Counted from the stretch's first letter, positions 1-9,552 are shown. The stretch is 64,000 nt of DNA from Pelagibacteraceae bacterium AG-426-E17 (GCA_003210095.1 QCNP01000002.1:46018-110017); one strand, 5' to 3'. Numbers and translations: made by a program. The notes: generated from the letters alone by a model not told the origin.

Positions 1-565
1 GTAAGTGATTTCTATTCCCAATAGAAAGTCCATAAGGTATAACATCATTAAGTACACCTGTCATACCACCTATCATAGCGAATTTTCCAATTCTTGTAAA
101 TTGTTGTACTGCAGAATTACCACCTATTACAACACCATCTCCTATTTCTGCGTGACCACCCAATGGAACGTTGTTTGCGATTATTACGTTATTACCAACA
201 TTGCAATCATGTGCAATATGTGAACCAATCATAAATAAACAATTACTTCCTACTTTTGTAATTCCACCTCCACTTAAAGTTCCTGGGTTCATTGTAACGT
301 ATTCACGAATTTTATTATTATCTCCGATCACTAAAGAGGATTTTTCCCCTTTAAATTTCAAATCCTGGGGGTCATTACCTATGGACGAGAATGGAAAAAA
401 AATATTTCCATCTCCAATTTTAGTTTTTCCCATAATAGAAACATGAGAGTGTACAATAACATTATTTCCTAATTCAACTTCTGGTCCTATGACTACATAA
501 GGTCCAATAGAAGTTGAGGAGGGTATTTTTGCATTTTTATCAATTATTGCTGTTTCATGTATCAT
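1..565 (-). CDS. lpxA: UDP-N-acetylglucosamine acyltransferase LpxA, partial (3' end outside window)
   Basis: First committed step of lipid A synthesis: transfer of the 3-hydroxyacyl chain from ACP to UDP-GlcNAc in the cytoplasm. I translated 188 codons from the ATG at 565. They show left-handed beta-helix hexapeptide repeats and the segment GSHIAHDC, whose second His (about residue 119) matches the catalytic His of the family. The start overlaps the lpxD stop as ATGA. The reading frame runs off the left edge, so about a quarter of the protein is missing. Identity is secure from the repeats, the His motif and the fabZ-lpxA order. Confidence 0.96.
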   Translation of the reverse strand, partial: MIHETAIIDKNAKIPSSTSIGPYVVIGPEVELGNNVIVHSHVSIMGKTKIGDGNIFFPFSSIGNDPQDLKFKGEKSSLVIGDNNKIREYVTMNPGTLSGGGITKVGSNCLFMIGSHIAHDCNVGNNVIIANNVPLGGHAEIGDGVVIGGNSAVQQFTRIGKFAMIGGMTGVLNDVIPYGLSIGNRNHL

Positions 566-1536
566 TTATTATCTTTTAAAAATTTTTTTAATTCTTTTGC
601 TGGATAGCCCATAACCTTAGAATTATCACTAATACTTTTAATTACTCCACTACCACCGGCAATATGAACATTGTTTCCTATTTTAAGATGTCCCGAAACA
701 CCTGCTTGACCCCCTATCATTACATTATCTCCAATAATCGAGCTTCCAGCAAATCCAACTTGACCAGCAATAATGCAATTATCACCAATTTTTACATTGT
801 GCGCTATATGAATTTGGTTATCTAAAAAAGTGTTCCTTCCAATAATTGTATCAGAAAGAGATCCTCTATCGATTGTTGAATTGCATCCAATCTCGCAATT
901 ATCGCCTATTAAAACCATTCCAATTTGAGGATATCTAATATTTTTATTTTGACTTGGTAAAAATCCAAAACCTTTTTTTCCAATTACACAACCATCCAAA
1001 ACATGAACGTTATTTTTTAAGATGCTATTCCTAATGATTACATTAGATCCAAGGCTACAATTATCTCCAATTTCAACATTTTTCTCAATAATTGTATTGT
1101 GTCCAATTGAACAGTTTTGGCCAATCTTAACATTATTGCCTATTAAAATATTTTTTCCTAGCTTAACTTTTTCTTTATATTTTGTTTTTTCTATATTTTG
1201 GACTGTATCATCAAAGTTATCATTCACTGAGTCAGGATAAAAAATTTCAGTTATCTTTGAGGTTGTGAATAAAATATTATCACTGATTATAGGAATACAG
1301 CTTTTTGGAAGTAAATGTTTTAAACTTGAGTTTGTAATACAAAAAGACGCTTTGGTTTTTTTTGCAAATTCAGAGTATTTCCTAGAATGAAAAAAAGTAA
1401 TATTTCCATTCGAGGCAGTAAATAAATCTTTAATGTCTGTAACATTAATATCTTTATTTATTATTTTTAAATCTATTTTTTCTAATAGGAAATCTATTTT
1501 ATATGGGCCGGTATTGTTAAAAAATGGATTAGACAT
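562..1536 (-). CDS. lpxD: UDP-3-O-acyl-glucosamine N-acyltransferase LpxD
   Basis: Third acylation step of lipid A synthesis, adding the N-linked hydroxyacyl chain. The protein has an N-terminal uridine-binding region followed by many hexapeptide repeats and the segment HIAHNVKIGDN, which carries the expected catalytic His. I start it at the ATG at 1536 (324 aa, MSNPFF...). The frame is open 14 codons further to a TTG at 1578, but that extension has no family resemblance. It lies 55 bases after fabZ and overlaps lpxA by 4 bases. Slightly shorter than the usual ~340 residues. Confidence 0.95.
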   Translation of the reverse strand: MSNPFFNNTGPYKIDFLLEKIDLKIINKDINVTDIKDLFTASNGNITFFHSRKYSEFAKKTKASFCITNSSLKHLLPKSCIPIISDNILFTTSKITEIFYPDSVNDNFDDTVQNIEKTKYKEKVKLGKNILIGNNVKIGQNCSIGHNTIIEKNVEIGDNCSLGSNVIIRNSILKNNVHVLDGCVIGKKGFGFLPSQNKNIRYPQIGMVLIGDNCEIGCNSTIDRGSLSDTIIGRNTFLDNQIHIAHNVKIGDNCIIAGQVGFAGSSIIGDNVMIGGQAGVSGHLKIGNNVHIAGGSGVIKSISDNSKVMGYPAKELKKFLKDNK

Positions 1537-1591
1537 TAAGTGATTTAATATCAAAACTATCCAAAAAGGAGTTATCAATAAATATTTCTAA

Positions 1592-2041
1592 TTATTTCCT
1601 GTCAACAATCGTGGCTGACCATATGGCATCAGCCATTTTTTTTCCTGAAACAAACGCCTCACCTTTATATTTCCAAACTTTGCCGTGAGATCTTATGGCT
1701 TCTACATTTAATTCTAATTTACAATCAGGAACTACCGGATTTCTAAATCTTGCTTTTTCAACACTCATTAAAAAAACAAGTTTATTTTCATAAGTAGATT
1801 TGTCTATACCATGAGCAGTTAGTGCAGCAGCTGCTTGACCAAATGCTTCTACAATGAGAACACCTGGCATAACTGGCTGCCCAGGGAAGTGTCCATTTAC
1901 AAAGAAACTGTCTTTTTTGACATTAACAATAGCAGTAGCAGATAATAATTTTTTTATATTAATTAATTTATCTAGTAAAAGCATAGGTTCTCTATGAGGT
2001 AGAAGGTTCTCAATTTGATTTTTATTTAAAGTTTCAGACAT
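1592..2041 (-). CDS. fabZ: 3-hydroxyacyl-ACP dehydratase FabZ
   Basis: Dehydrates 3-hydroxyacyl-ACP in type II fatty acid synthesis and competes with LpxA and LpxD for the same substrates. The 149-residue hot-dog protein contains GHFPGQPVMPGVLIVEA, giving the catalytic His51 and Glu65, and the N-terminal LLPHREPMLLLD segment typical of the family. Its ATG overlaps the skp stop by one base (TAATG), so translation is probably coupled. It lies between lpxD and skp, the standard proteobacterial order. Confidence 0.97.
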   Translation of the reverse strand: MSETLNKNQIENLLPHREPMLLLDKLINIKKLLSATAIVNVKKDSFFVNGHFPGQPVMPGVLIVEAFGQAAAALTAHGIDKSTYENKLVFLMSVEKARFRNPVVPDCKLELNVEAIRSHGKVWKYKGEAFVSGKKMADAIWSATIVDRK

Positions 2042-2562
2042 TAATCTAAATTTATTTTTTTTATTTTTTTATCTGCTAAAGTTATAATATTATCAGTAAT
2101 TTCCATTTCTTTTTTCCCCATAACAATATTTTTTTTTTGTAATATTAAGTTAATTGCATTCTCTTTTGCATAATTTTCTAATATAGGTGTAATTTCATTA
2201 ATCATCTTGTTCGTCCCTAACAGTCTAAGTTTGTTGATTTCATTTCTTGCTTTTACTTGATTTTTTTGAAAATTTGTTATTTCGTCTCTTAATTTTGATA
2301 ATTCTTTTTGAAAATCTTGTGGACTTAAAATATTTTTTTGGGTAATTAATTTTTTTTCTTTTTCTTTAATTTGTTCATTTTCTTTTTTAAACTTGGAAAT
2401 ATTAGTTTTATGTTTTTTTTCTAATAAATTTATAAAATTTTTACCAGCAACTGATTGTTGCATAATTTTTTCTATATCAATGTAAACTATTTTTTGTATT
2501 TCTGCATTGGTATTAAATGTGAATATAAGAAAAAAAAATAACGTAAATAATCTTTTTAGCAT
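2041..2562 (-). CDS. skp: OmpH/Skp family periplasmic chaperone
   Basis: Periplasmic chaperone that holds unfolded outer-membrane proteins on the way to BamA. It has a hydrophobic signal peptide (residues 1-20, ending FNTNA) followed by a long Lys/Glu/Gln-rich coiled-coil stretch (about 45-130), the hallmark of OmpH/Skp. At 173 residues its length is normal. The gene sits directly behind bamA, whose stop overlaps its ATG by one base. Sequence conservation in this family is low, so the call relies partly on position. Confidence 0.9.
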   Translation of the reverse strand: MLKRLFTLFFFLIFTFNTNAEIQKIVYIDIEKIMQQSVAGKNFINLLEKKHKTNISKFKKENEQIKEKEKKLITQKNILSPQDFQKELSKLRDEITNFQKNQVKARNEINKLRLLGTNKMINEITPILENYAKENAINLILQKKNIVMGKKEMEITDNIITLADKKIKKINLD

Positions 2563-4802
2563 TAGAAAGTTGTACCTATGTTGAATTGAAATCCTTCAAA
2601 TTCATCTGTGCTGTTTTTTCTAATTGCATGTGAAAATGATGATGATAATGGTCCAACGGGTGTCCACCATTCAATACCTAATCCTGTCGACGCTCTTAAG
2701 TAATTTGAGTCATCAAAATTTGATCCTCTAAAATCCGCTCCCCATACATTTCCGAAATCTAAAAAATATTTAAACTCAAAATTCTGTAAATTAGGCGCTA
2801 TATTTGGAATCTCCTGAGTTAAACTTAATGCAGCAGCATAATTACCACCTATGTGATCAATATCTGCACCTTGTTCAACAGGGCCAACACCTCCTCTTTT
2901 AAATCCTCTCAATCTGCTCGAAGGTATACCTATTCTTTCAGACACTCTTACATCATCAGATAATCCAGTAGCATTTTTCAAGAAAAGACCAATGCTGGAA
3001 GTAGTATCTTCATAAGAAAAATAATAATCAAATGTGTAAGATGATATTAGACTGTCACTTTCTGAGACAACAGGCAGCTCCTGAAAAAATCTACTTCTAA
3101 AACCGTCGGTTGTTTGAAATCTTTGATTCCTTAAATCATAATCAAATGCATATCCAATAGTTGAGGTGAAATAATTACCTTCTTGTTTTTTTATTGAGTT
3201 ACTAGCAGTAGTGTCTGTAGTTAGTTCCTCTGATATAACTTTAAAGGATGGTGAAAAATAAAGGTTATTATACTGTTCAAAATTCGTGCCAAAACTAAAA
3301 CCAACTTCTGTAGACTCATAACCACTGGCTGTCATCCTGTCAGTATCAACGGCAAAAATACTCGTAGATAATGCTTTTTCTGTATAATTAAAGTTAGGGT
3401 TTAAAACTGTAAACTCACCTTTAAATCTCTCTTCACTAATAGTAGCTGAGGTAGTAAGTCCTATACCACGACCCATAAAGTTTTTTTCTGAAACAGAGAA
3501 ACCTAATGTTCCACCATCGCTACCAACGCCAGCTGAAGCTAATATTTCTCCAGTGGGTTTTTCTTCAACAGTAATATTGATATTTTTCTTTTTTGATCCG
3601 TCTATTGGCAAAACCTCAGAGGTTACGTCTTTAAATATCCTTAAGGCTTTTATATTATTTACAGATTTAGCATGAAGTAACTTATTAAAAGGATCCCCCT
3701 CATCTACCTCAAGTTGATTTCTGATAACTTTTTCCTCAGTTACATTATTTCCAAAAATATTTACTCTATTAACAAAGAATTTTTCACTTTCAACTATAGA
3801 AAAAATAAGATTAATTTGATTTTTACTTACTTCTTCAGTCTCTATTGTGGCATCAATAAAATCATATAATCTTGATACGGATATTTTATCAATTTCTTTT
3901 ATTACTTTGTTAATTCTATTTAATGAGTATTTTTCATTTTCTAGTTTAGATATTTTTTCTTCTACTTTTTTGAAATCTTTTTTTTTATAATCTAACGGGA
4001 TTTTTAATTTAGCTTCTTTAATAGTAAATCTTTCGCCAGAATTAATATTATAAATTAATTCAAATGAATTATTTTCAAAAATAGCAGATGAACTTTGAAC
4101 ATCAACATTATAGAAACCCTTATTTAAATAATAATTTTTAAGTAATCTTTCGTCTAATGATATTCTGTTAGTATCAAGATATTTTTTATTACTAATAAAT
4201 TTCCAGAAACGTGTCTCCTCGCTAACTATAACGTTTCTTAGTTTTCTGTCCTTAAAAAATTTGTCACCTGTAAATGTAATTTTATTTATTAATGCTTTTT
4301 CACCTGTATCAATGTTATAAATCAGATCAAGAGTGTCATTATTATTTTCTTTTATAGTTACATTTACTTTTGCAAAATAGTACCCAGCTCTATTTAAGGA
4401 ACTTTTTAATTTTATTAAATCTCTTTCAGCAGTAAAGTCATCAAATGGACTTTTTGCCTTGAGACTTAGCTGCTTTAAAATATTTTCTGTATTTTCTTTT
4501 GACTTTATTCCGTTTATTATAACAGATTGAATAATTTTTCTTTCTGTGACATTCACTATTAGTACGTTGTTTACAATTTTTAATCTAACATCAGAAAAAA
4601 AATTACTATCATACAAATCAATTAATACTTTGTTTAACTTTTCCTCAGTATAATCTGAGCCTATTTCTATATTTCCAAAGGCTATTACGCTTTCTTTAGA
4701 GATTCTATTATTATTTTCTATCTTAACATCATTTACTATTTCAGAAAAAACTGATTTAAAAAATATTGTTAAAAAAAGCAGAGTATAAATTACTATTTTC
4801 AT
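2562..4802 (-). CDS. bamA: Outer membrane protein assembly factor BamA
   Basis: Omp85-family barrel that inserts beta-barrel proteins into the outer membrane. It has a signal peptide (about residues 1-20), then POTRA repeats to about residue 400, then a 16-strand barrel region containing the RGF-type element RLRGFKRGGVGP and ending in the aromatic residue of GTTF. At 746 residues its length is near normal. Its ATG overlaps the dxr stop as ATGA, which leaves no room for the rseP gene usually found here. Confidence 0.96.
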   Translation of the reverse strand: MKIVIYTLLFLTIFFKSVFSEIVNDVKIENNNRISKESVIAFGNIEIGSDYTEEKLNKVLIDLYDSNFFSDVRLKIVNNVLIVNVTERKIIQSVIINGIKSKENTENILKQLSLKAKSPFDDFTAERDLIKLKSSLNRAGYYFAKVNVTIKENNNDTLDLIYNIDTGEKALINKITFTGDKFFKDRKLRNVIVSEETRFWKFISNKKYLDTNRISLDERLLKNYYLNKGFYNVDVQSSSAIFENNSFELIYNINSGERFTIKEAKLKIPLDYKKKDFKKVEEKISKLENEKYSLNRINKVIKEIDKISVSRLYDFIDATIETEEVSKNQINLIFSIVESEKFFVNRVNIFGNNVTEEKVIRNQLEVDEGDPFNKLLHAKSVNNIKALRIFKDVTSEVLPIDGSKKKNINITVEEKPTGEILASAGVGSDGGTLGFSVSEKNFMGRGIGLTTSATISEERFKGEFTVLNPNFNYTEKALSTSIFAVDTDRMTASGYESTEVGFSFGTNFEQYNNLYFSPSFKVISEELTTDTTASNSIKKQEGNYFTSTIGYAFDYDLRNQRFQTTDGFRSRFFQELPVVSESDSLISSYTFDYYFSYEDTTSSIGLFLKNATGLSDDVRVSERIGIPSSRLRGFKRGGVGPVEQGADIDHIGGNYAAALSLTQEIPNIAPNLQNFEFKYFLDFGNVWGADFRGSNFDDSNYLRASTGLGIEWWTPVGPLSSSFSHAIRKNSTDEFEGFQFNIGTTF

Positions 4803-5968
4803 TTTTTAGAGGATATTACACTTAAAGTTTTTGTTTTCAATCTAACAAAATTATTTAATTTTTCAATTTGAGCTAAATTATTAAGTTTTTTGCGCTTAAA
4901 TTTAGAAAAAGATTTTGAATTTATTCGGCTCAGTAAATTTTTAGATATTTGATCGTATGAAATTTTTTTGTTTAAAAATAAACTTACCAATTCATCATTC
5001 ATTGATACAAGCAAAGTTTCAAAGAGAGTATTATTTTTTGGTACTGCTTTGAGTAGTTTTATTAAGGGAAATTGTTTTTTATTTACCTCAGTTAGTTTTA
5101 AATTATTAAGGATCTTAACATTTATATTTTTAGTTTTTATAAACTTGTTTTCATTTAAATACAGTGAATTTGTGATTGGGATTTTCATATCTGTATCATG
5201 TGCTACAATTTTAATTAAACCGTTTTTTAATTTAATAATAGCGTGCACATAAGATTTTGGGTGTATTAAAATTTTAAATTTTTTTAACTCAATATTAAAT
5301 ATTTTTTTAGCTTCAATTATTTCAAAAACTTTATTCATCAAAGTAGAAGAGTCCACTGAAATTTTTGCTCCCATTTTCCAATTAGGATGGCTCGATGCTA
5401 ATTTGGGTGTTATTTTTAAACTATTATTTTTGTTGTTAAAAAAAGGTCCTCCTGAAGCTGTTATTATTATTTTTTCCACAACAGATGAATTAAGGTCTCT
5501 AATTACTGACCATATAGAAAAATGTTCTGAATCAACTGGAATAAATTTTGTTTTATGTTTTTGGAGTTGTTTATTAATTAAACACCATCCACAGATTATT
5601 GATTCTTTATTTGCTATAGCAATTGTTTTTGTATGCTTCACAATTTTTAAAGTAGGTTTAAGGCCCTCTAAACCTGTTATTGCACACATTGTGTAATCTA
5701 GTTTTTTTTTAATAAATTGTTCTAAATTATCAAAGTTTTTATGTACTTTTAGATATTTTATTTTTTTTTTGAATTTTAAATAACTTTCATAGTTTTTTAT
5801 AACTATATTTTTAACATTAAATTCTTTAGCTTGTTCTAAAATTAATTTTGTATTCTTGTTTGTTGATAATAAAACAACATCAAAATTTTTTTTATCTTTT
5901 TTAATAATTTTAAGAGTTTGTTTGCCAATAGACCCAGTAGATCCTAAAATTGCAATTTTTTTTTTCAT
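4799..5968 (-). CDS. dxr: 1-deoxy-D-xylulose 5-phosphate reductoisomerase
   Basis: Converts DXP to MEP with NADPH, the committed step of the non-mevalonate isoprenoid pathway; the product later feeds UppS, encoded two genes upstream in the same operon. The N terminus has the NADPH-binding loop GSTGSIGKQTL (residues 9-19). NKES near residue 120 and TASGGPF near 170 belong to the metal and substrate site. Length 389 is typical. It overlaps cdsA by 4 bases upstream and bamA by 4 bases downstream. Confidence 0.96.
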   Translation of the reverse strand: MKKKIAILGSTGSIGKQTLKIIKKDKKNFDVVLLSTNKNTKLILEQAKEFNVKNIVIKNYESYLKFKKKIKYLKVHKNFDNLEQFIKKKLDYTMCAITGLEGLKPTLKIVKHTKTIAIANKESIICGWCLINKQLQKHKTKFIPVDSEHFSIWSVIRDLNSSVVEKIIITASGGPFFNNKNNSLKITPKLASSHPNWKMGAKISVDSSTLMNKVFEIIEAKKIFNIELKKFKILIHPKSYVHAIIKLKNGLIKIVAHDTDMKIPITNSLYLNENKFIKTKNINVKILNNLKLTEVNKKQFPLIKLLKAVPKNNTLFETLLVSMNDELVSLFLNKKISYDQISKNLLSRINSKSFSKFKRKKLNNLAQIEKLNNFVRLKTKTLSVISSKK

Positions 5969-6618
5969 ATTTTTAAAATCAATATTAGCAAATAAAATAT
6001 TGGAACTGCAAAAATTAAACCGTCAATTCTATCTAAAATACCTCCATGACCAGGTAATAAATTTCCAGTATTTTTAACTTTTGCTAATCTTTTAAAATAA
6101 GAAATAATTAGGTCTCCAACTTGGCTAATAGATGAAATAATAACTATTAATATAACAAATTCTAAATTATTTAATTCAAAAAAGAATTCATTAGTTTTTT
6201 CAAAAATTTTTAATTTTAAAAAAAAATATCCTGATAAAAGAGAAAGTATATAACTTCCAATCATTCCAGAATAAGTTTTATTTGGACTGACTTTACTTAA
6301 TTTCGGACCTTTCAAAATTTTTCCAAATATATAACCTCCTAGATCTGTCGAAACACAAATTAATATTAAAAATAAAAAAATTTCAGGATTATAATTATTT
6401 CTTAAAAAAAAAGATAAAATAAAAACAAAAAAAATAAATCCAAATCCAGTTGTTTTAATTATTTTTTGATTTACTAATTTATCCCATTCATATATTACAA
6501 ATGATATAAGAACTATTAACAATATATTAAAATAAAATTCTCCTTTAATTATTGAAAAAAAAATAATTGGTATTAGAACAATAGAACTAAATATTCTTTT
6601 TAATAATTCATTTGACAT
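5965..6618 (-). CDS. cdsA: Phosphatidate cytidylyltransferase
   Basis: Integral membrane enzyme making CDP-diacylglycerol from phosphatidate and CTP for phospholipid synthesis. The 217-residue protein is mostly hydrophobic, with about six membrane segments. It ends in the family signature region: KRLAKVKNTGNLLPGHGG, then ILDRID. The signature normally has Lys-Asp where this protein reads KVKN, so one acidic residue appears to be Asn. It is shorter than the E. coli enzyme, as in many alphaproteobacteria. It overlaps uppS by one base. Confidence 0.92.
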   Translation of the reverse strand: MSNELLKRIFSSIVLIPIIFFSIIKGEFYFNILLIVLISFVIYEWDKLVNQKIIKTTGFGFIFFVFILSFFLRNNYNPEIFLFLILICVSTDLGGYIFGKILKGPKLSKVSPNKTYSGMIGSYILSLLSGYFFLKLKIFEKTNEFFFELNNLEFVILIVIISSISQVGDLIISYFKRLAKVKNTGNLLPGHGGILDRIDGLIFAVPIFYLLILILKI

Positions 6619-7292
6619 TAAATATTCCCAAAATTTCTTTTTGTTTTTCTAAATTTACTAAGAATTTTGTTATAATCATGAGCTGTAAAATCAGGCCATA
6701 ATTTTTTTTCAAAAAATATTTCTGAATATGCAATTTGCCATAATAAAAAATTGCTTAATCTTTTTGTATTACCTGTTCTTATTAAAAGTTCTGGATCTGG
6801 CGTATTTTTGGTAAACAAATTTTTTTTAATATCTCTTATAGTAATTTTTTTTTTCTTATTTTTTAATTTATTAAATGCATGTAATAATTCATTTTTTGAA
6901 CCATAATTTAATGCAATATTTATTTGTAATTTTTTATTTTTCCTTGTTTTATATTCAGCATAATTTAACAGTGAATTTAGTTTATTCGTAAATATTTTTT
7001 GTCCAATAATTTTGATTTTTATTTTTTCTTTATTAAGCGAATCTAGTTTATCTTTTATGTAAAATTCTAATAATTTGAAAAGAAAATTTCTCTCCCCCTG
7101 TGGTCGTTTCCAGTTTTCTGTTGAAAAAGCAAATAATGTTAAAAATTTAATTTTTTTTTTTATTGTCTCCTTTATTATCATTTCTACAGTTTTAATGCCC
7201 TTTTCGTGGCCAAAATTTCTTGTTTTTCCTTGTTTGATACCCCAGCGCCCATTGCCATCCATTATGATAGCGACATGTTTAATCTGGTTCAT
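6618..7292 (-). CDS. uppS: Isoprenyl transferase (undecaprenyl diphosphate synthase)
   Basis: Cis-prenyltransferase that builds undecaprenyl diphosphate, the lipid carrier for peptidoglycan and O-antigen. It has the N-terminal P-loop IIMDGNGRW with the catalytic Asp12, and the C-terminal IRTGNTKRLSNFLLWQ segment that binds diphosphate. Length 224 is slightly short. The protein is very rich in Lys and Asn, as expected from the base composition. It overlaps frr by 4 bases. Confidence 0.95.
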   Translation of the reverse strand: MNQIKHVAIIMDGNGRWGIKQGKTRNFGHEKGIKTVEMIIKETIKKKIKFLTLFAFSTENWKRPQGERNFLFKLLEFYIKDKLDSLNKEKIKIKIIGQKIFTNKLNSLLNYAEYKTRKNKKLQINIALNYGSKNELLHAFNKLKNKKKKITIRDIKKNLFTKNTPDPELLIRTGNTKRLSNFLLWQIAYSEIFFEKKLWPDFTAHDYNKILSKFRKTKRNFGNI

Positions 7293-7840
7293 ATTGTCAT
7301 TATTTCTTTTTCTTTTTGAGTTACTCTATCGTCTACTAATCTTATGTGCTTATCTGTTAGAGTTTGTATTTCCTTTTCATATTTTTTTTCGTCATCTTCT
7401 GAAATTTCTTTTTTTTTCTGTAAGTTCTTTAAATCATCGTTTGCTTCTCTACGTATATTTCTTATTGAAATTTTACTTTTCTCTCCCATAGATTTAATCA
7501 TCTTTTTCATTTCATTTCTTCGTTCCTCACTAAGATTTGGAATTGGTAATCTAATTAGCTGACCATCAATTTGTGGATTTAAACCTAATTCACTTTTTTT
7601 AATAGCCGAATCAATCAATGATACATTATTTAAATCCCATACTTGAATATTTATCATTCTTGGATCTGGTGTCGTAATCGAACCTAATTGGTTTATTGGC
7701 ATTTTTTGACCATAAACATCTACCTTTACTAAGTCTAACATAGTTGCATTTGCTCTTCCGGTTCTAAGAGCACTAAGTTCCTTATTAAAAACATCTAATG
7801 TTTTTGTCATTTTTTGATTAAAGTTATTTATATCAAACAT
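7289..7840 (-). CDS. frr: Ribosome recycling factor
   Basis: Splits post-termination ribosomes together with EF-G. The 183-residue protein has the family's N-terminal helix (LSALRTGRANATMLD), the small beta domain (GSITTPDPRMINIQVWD) and the long C-terminal helices. The ATG directly abuts the tsf stop with no base between. In most proteobacteria pyrH lies between tsf and frr; here it does not. Confidence 0.97.
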   Translation of the reverse strand: MFDINNFNQKMTKTLDVFNKELSALRTGRANATMLDLVKVDVYGQKMPINQLGSITTPDPRMINIQVWDLNNVSLIDSAIKKSELGLNPQIDGQLIRLPIPNLSEERRNEMKKMIKSMGEKSKISIRNIRREANDDLKNLQKKKEISEDDEKKYEKEIQTLTDKHIRLVDDRVTQKEKEIMTI

Positions 7841-8692
7841 TTAATCTCCAATTTTTAATCTAATAAAATCTTCAACTTTTAAATTTGGAATGTTTAGTTC
7901 TTGAATAATTTCCTTAACCTTTTTTTTAGGTTCCATAACCCAATATTGATTAAGCAAAGAATTTTCTTCCTTAAATTTATTTATTTTACCAATAGATATT
8001 TTTTTAATAATATCTTCAGGTTTTCCTAAATTTTTAAGTTCTTGAGAGATTAATTCCTCTTCTTTTTTTATAATTTGTTCATCTATATCTTTTGCTTCTA
8101 TAGAAAGAGGGTTAGAAGCGGCAATATGCATTGAAAGTTGTTTACCAAAAATATCAACTTTTTCGTCATCAGACTCGGTCTTTATTGATACAATAACACC
8201 TAATTTAGATAAGTTATCTTTAATAACAGAATGGTGATATTTAAATATTTTTTTTGATTTACTTTCTATAGTTTTTATTCTGCCAATAGTAATTTTTTCG
8301 CCTATTTTAGAAATTAAATTTACCAGATTTTCTTCAACGGAAATATCATTTTTCATTTTTAACTTTATTAATTTATCTTTGTCAGATTTAATAGAATTGT
8401 TTAATTCACTTAATTCTTTTGAAAAATTTATAAAATCCTCATTTTTTGCTACAAAATCGGTTTCACAATTTAATTCAATAATAGAGTATCTATTACTATC
8501 TCCTGATATCGCAATTAGCCCCTCATTAGCATTTCTCAACATTTTTTTTGATGCTTTTGAAATACCTTTAATTCTTAAAATTTCTATAGCTTTATCTATT
8601 TTACCAGATGACTCTTCTAGTGCTGAACTACAATCTTTAAATCCTGCTCCAGTTAATGATCTTAGTTTTTTGATATTTTGAATATCGCTCAT
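7841..8692 (-). CDS. tsf: Translation elongation factor Ts
   Basis: Nucleotide exchange factor for EF-Tu. It has the N-terminal UBA-like domain ([18 protein letters not shown], about residues 9-26) and the conserved [10 protein letters not shown] motif near residue 78 that contacts EF-Tu. Length 283 is normal. It lies 11 bases after rpsB, so the two are co-transcribed and probably share the regulated rpsB leader. Confidence 0.97.
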   Translation of the reverse strand: MSDIQNIKKLRSLTGAGFKDCSSALEESSGKIDKAIEILRIKGISKASKKMLRNANEGLIAISGDSNRYSIIELNCETDFVAKNEDFINFSKELSELNNSIKSDKDKLIKLKMKNDISVEENLVNLISKIGEKITIGRIKTIESKSKKIFKYHHSVIKDNLSKLGVIVSIKTESDDEKVDIFGKQLSMHIAASNPLSIEAKDIDEQIIKKEEELISQELKNLGKPEDIIKKISIGKINKFKEENSLLNQYWVMEPKKKVKEIIQELNIPNLKVEDFIRLKIGD

Positions 8693-8703
8693 TATAAATT
8701 CAA

Positions 8704-9468
8704 TTAACTTAAATTTTTGTTATTTTCAGAGGATAATTTTTTTTTTGGGGGTTCGACGTTTTTCTTTTCTTCTTTAATAGGAATATTTTTTTTTGCATTT
8801 TCAATTGTTTCTTTTATTAGGCTACAATATAAATCTATAGATCTTCTTGCATCATCATTTCCTGGAATAGGATAGTCAATTCCTTCTGGATCAGAGTTTG
8901 TATCAAGTATCGCTATAATCGGAATATTTAATTTAATTGATTCCTTAATTGCAAGAGACTCGTAATTAGTATCAATAATAAAAACTAGATCAGGTACTTT
9001 TTTCATTTCTGCTATACCACCTAATGACCTTTGTAATTTATCTCTTAATATTCCCATTTTAAGAAGTTCTTTTTTTGTGAAACCTCTATTTTCAGCTTTT
9101 AAATCAATATTTAACTTTTGAAGTTTTTTAATTGAATTTGAAATTGTTCCCCAATTAGTTAACATGCCACCTAACCATCTATAATTCACAAAATATTGAT
9201 CAGTTGAGTTTGCTAATTCAGCTATAGACTCGGATGCCTGTTTTTTTGTCGAGATAAAAAGAATCTTTCCATTATTGATTATTGTTTCATAAACCTTTTC
9301 AAGTGCTTTATTTGTTAATTCTAATGTTTGTGTAAGATCAATAATATGGACAGAGTCTCTTTTTCCAAAAATATATTTTTTCATTTTTGGATTCCATCTT
9401 AAAGTTTTATGACCTAGGTGAACCCCTGCTTCTAAAAGTTGTTGTATAGATATATTTGGTATCTTCAT
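8704..9468 (-). CDS. rpsB: 30S ribosomal protein S2
   Basis: Small-subunit ribosomal protein. [20 protein letters not shown] near the N terminus and [11 protein letters not shown] in the middle are diagnostic of S2. At 254 residues it has a Lys-rich C-terminal tail. It is preceded by a structured leader and a good promoter, and is the first gene of a long operon running at least to lpxA. Confidence 0.97.
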   Translation of the reverse strand: MKIPNISIQQLLEAGVHLGHKTLRWNPKMKKYIFGKRDSVHIIDLTQTLELTNKALEKVYETIINNGKILFISTKKQASESIAELANSTDQYFVNYRWLGGMLTNWGTISNSIKKLQKLNIDLKAENRGFTKKELLKMGILRDKLQRSLGGIAEMKKVPDLVFIIDTNYESLAIKESIKLNIPIIAILDTNSDPEGIDYPIPGNDDARRSIDLYCSLIKETIENAKKNIPIKEEKKNVEPPKKKLSSENNKNLS

Positions 9469-9546
9469 AATTTTTTCCGGTTATTCCGCCACAGTTATTT
9501 CCATTTAAGGACCGGAGGTATTAAACCACTAACTGTGTGAGTAATG
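9469..9546 (-). promoter_or_regulatory. Structured rpsB leader with pseudoknot (likely S2 autoregulatory element)
   Basis: Read on the minus strand, an 8-bp perfect stem CACAGTTA/TAACTGTG (plus-strand arms 9530-9537 and 9490-9497) closes a 32-base loop. Within that loop CCGGT (9511-9515) is fully complementary to ACCGG (9477-9481), only a few bases before the rpsB ATG. This is an H-type pseudoknot that would occlude the ribosome-binding region. It is markedly GC-richer than its surroundings. From the literature I recall that cis-regulatory RNAs upstream of S2 were described in Ca. Pelagibacter; that this is the same element is inferred from position and structure. Confidence 0.72.
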
Positions 9547-9552
9547 CGCTAT

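Noticed and set aside
562..1536. Tandem repeats in lpxD and lpxA
   Set aside because: They are the hexapeptide-coded protein repeats, not DNA repeats or a CRISPR array.
7075..7491. 138-residue plus-strand open frame across uppS and frr
   Set aside because: Antisense to two certain genes, with low-complexity Leu/Phe composition expected from reversed AT-rich codons; no start signal or family.
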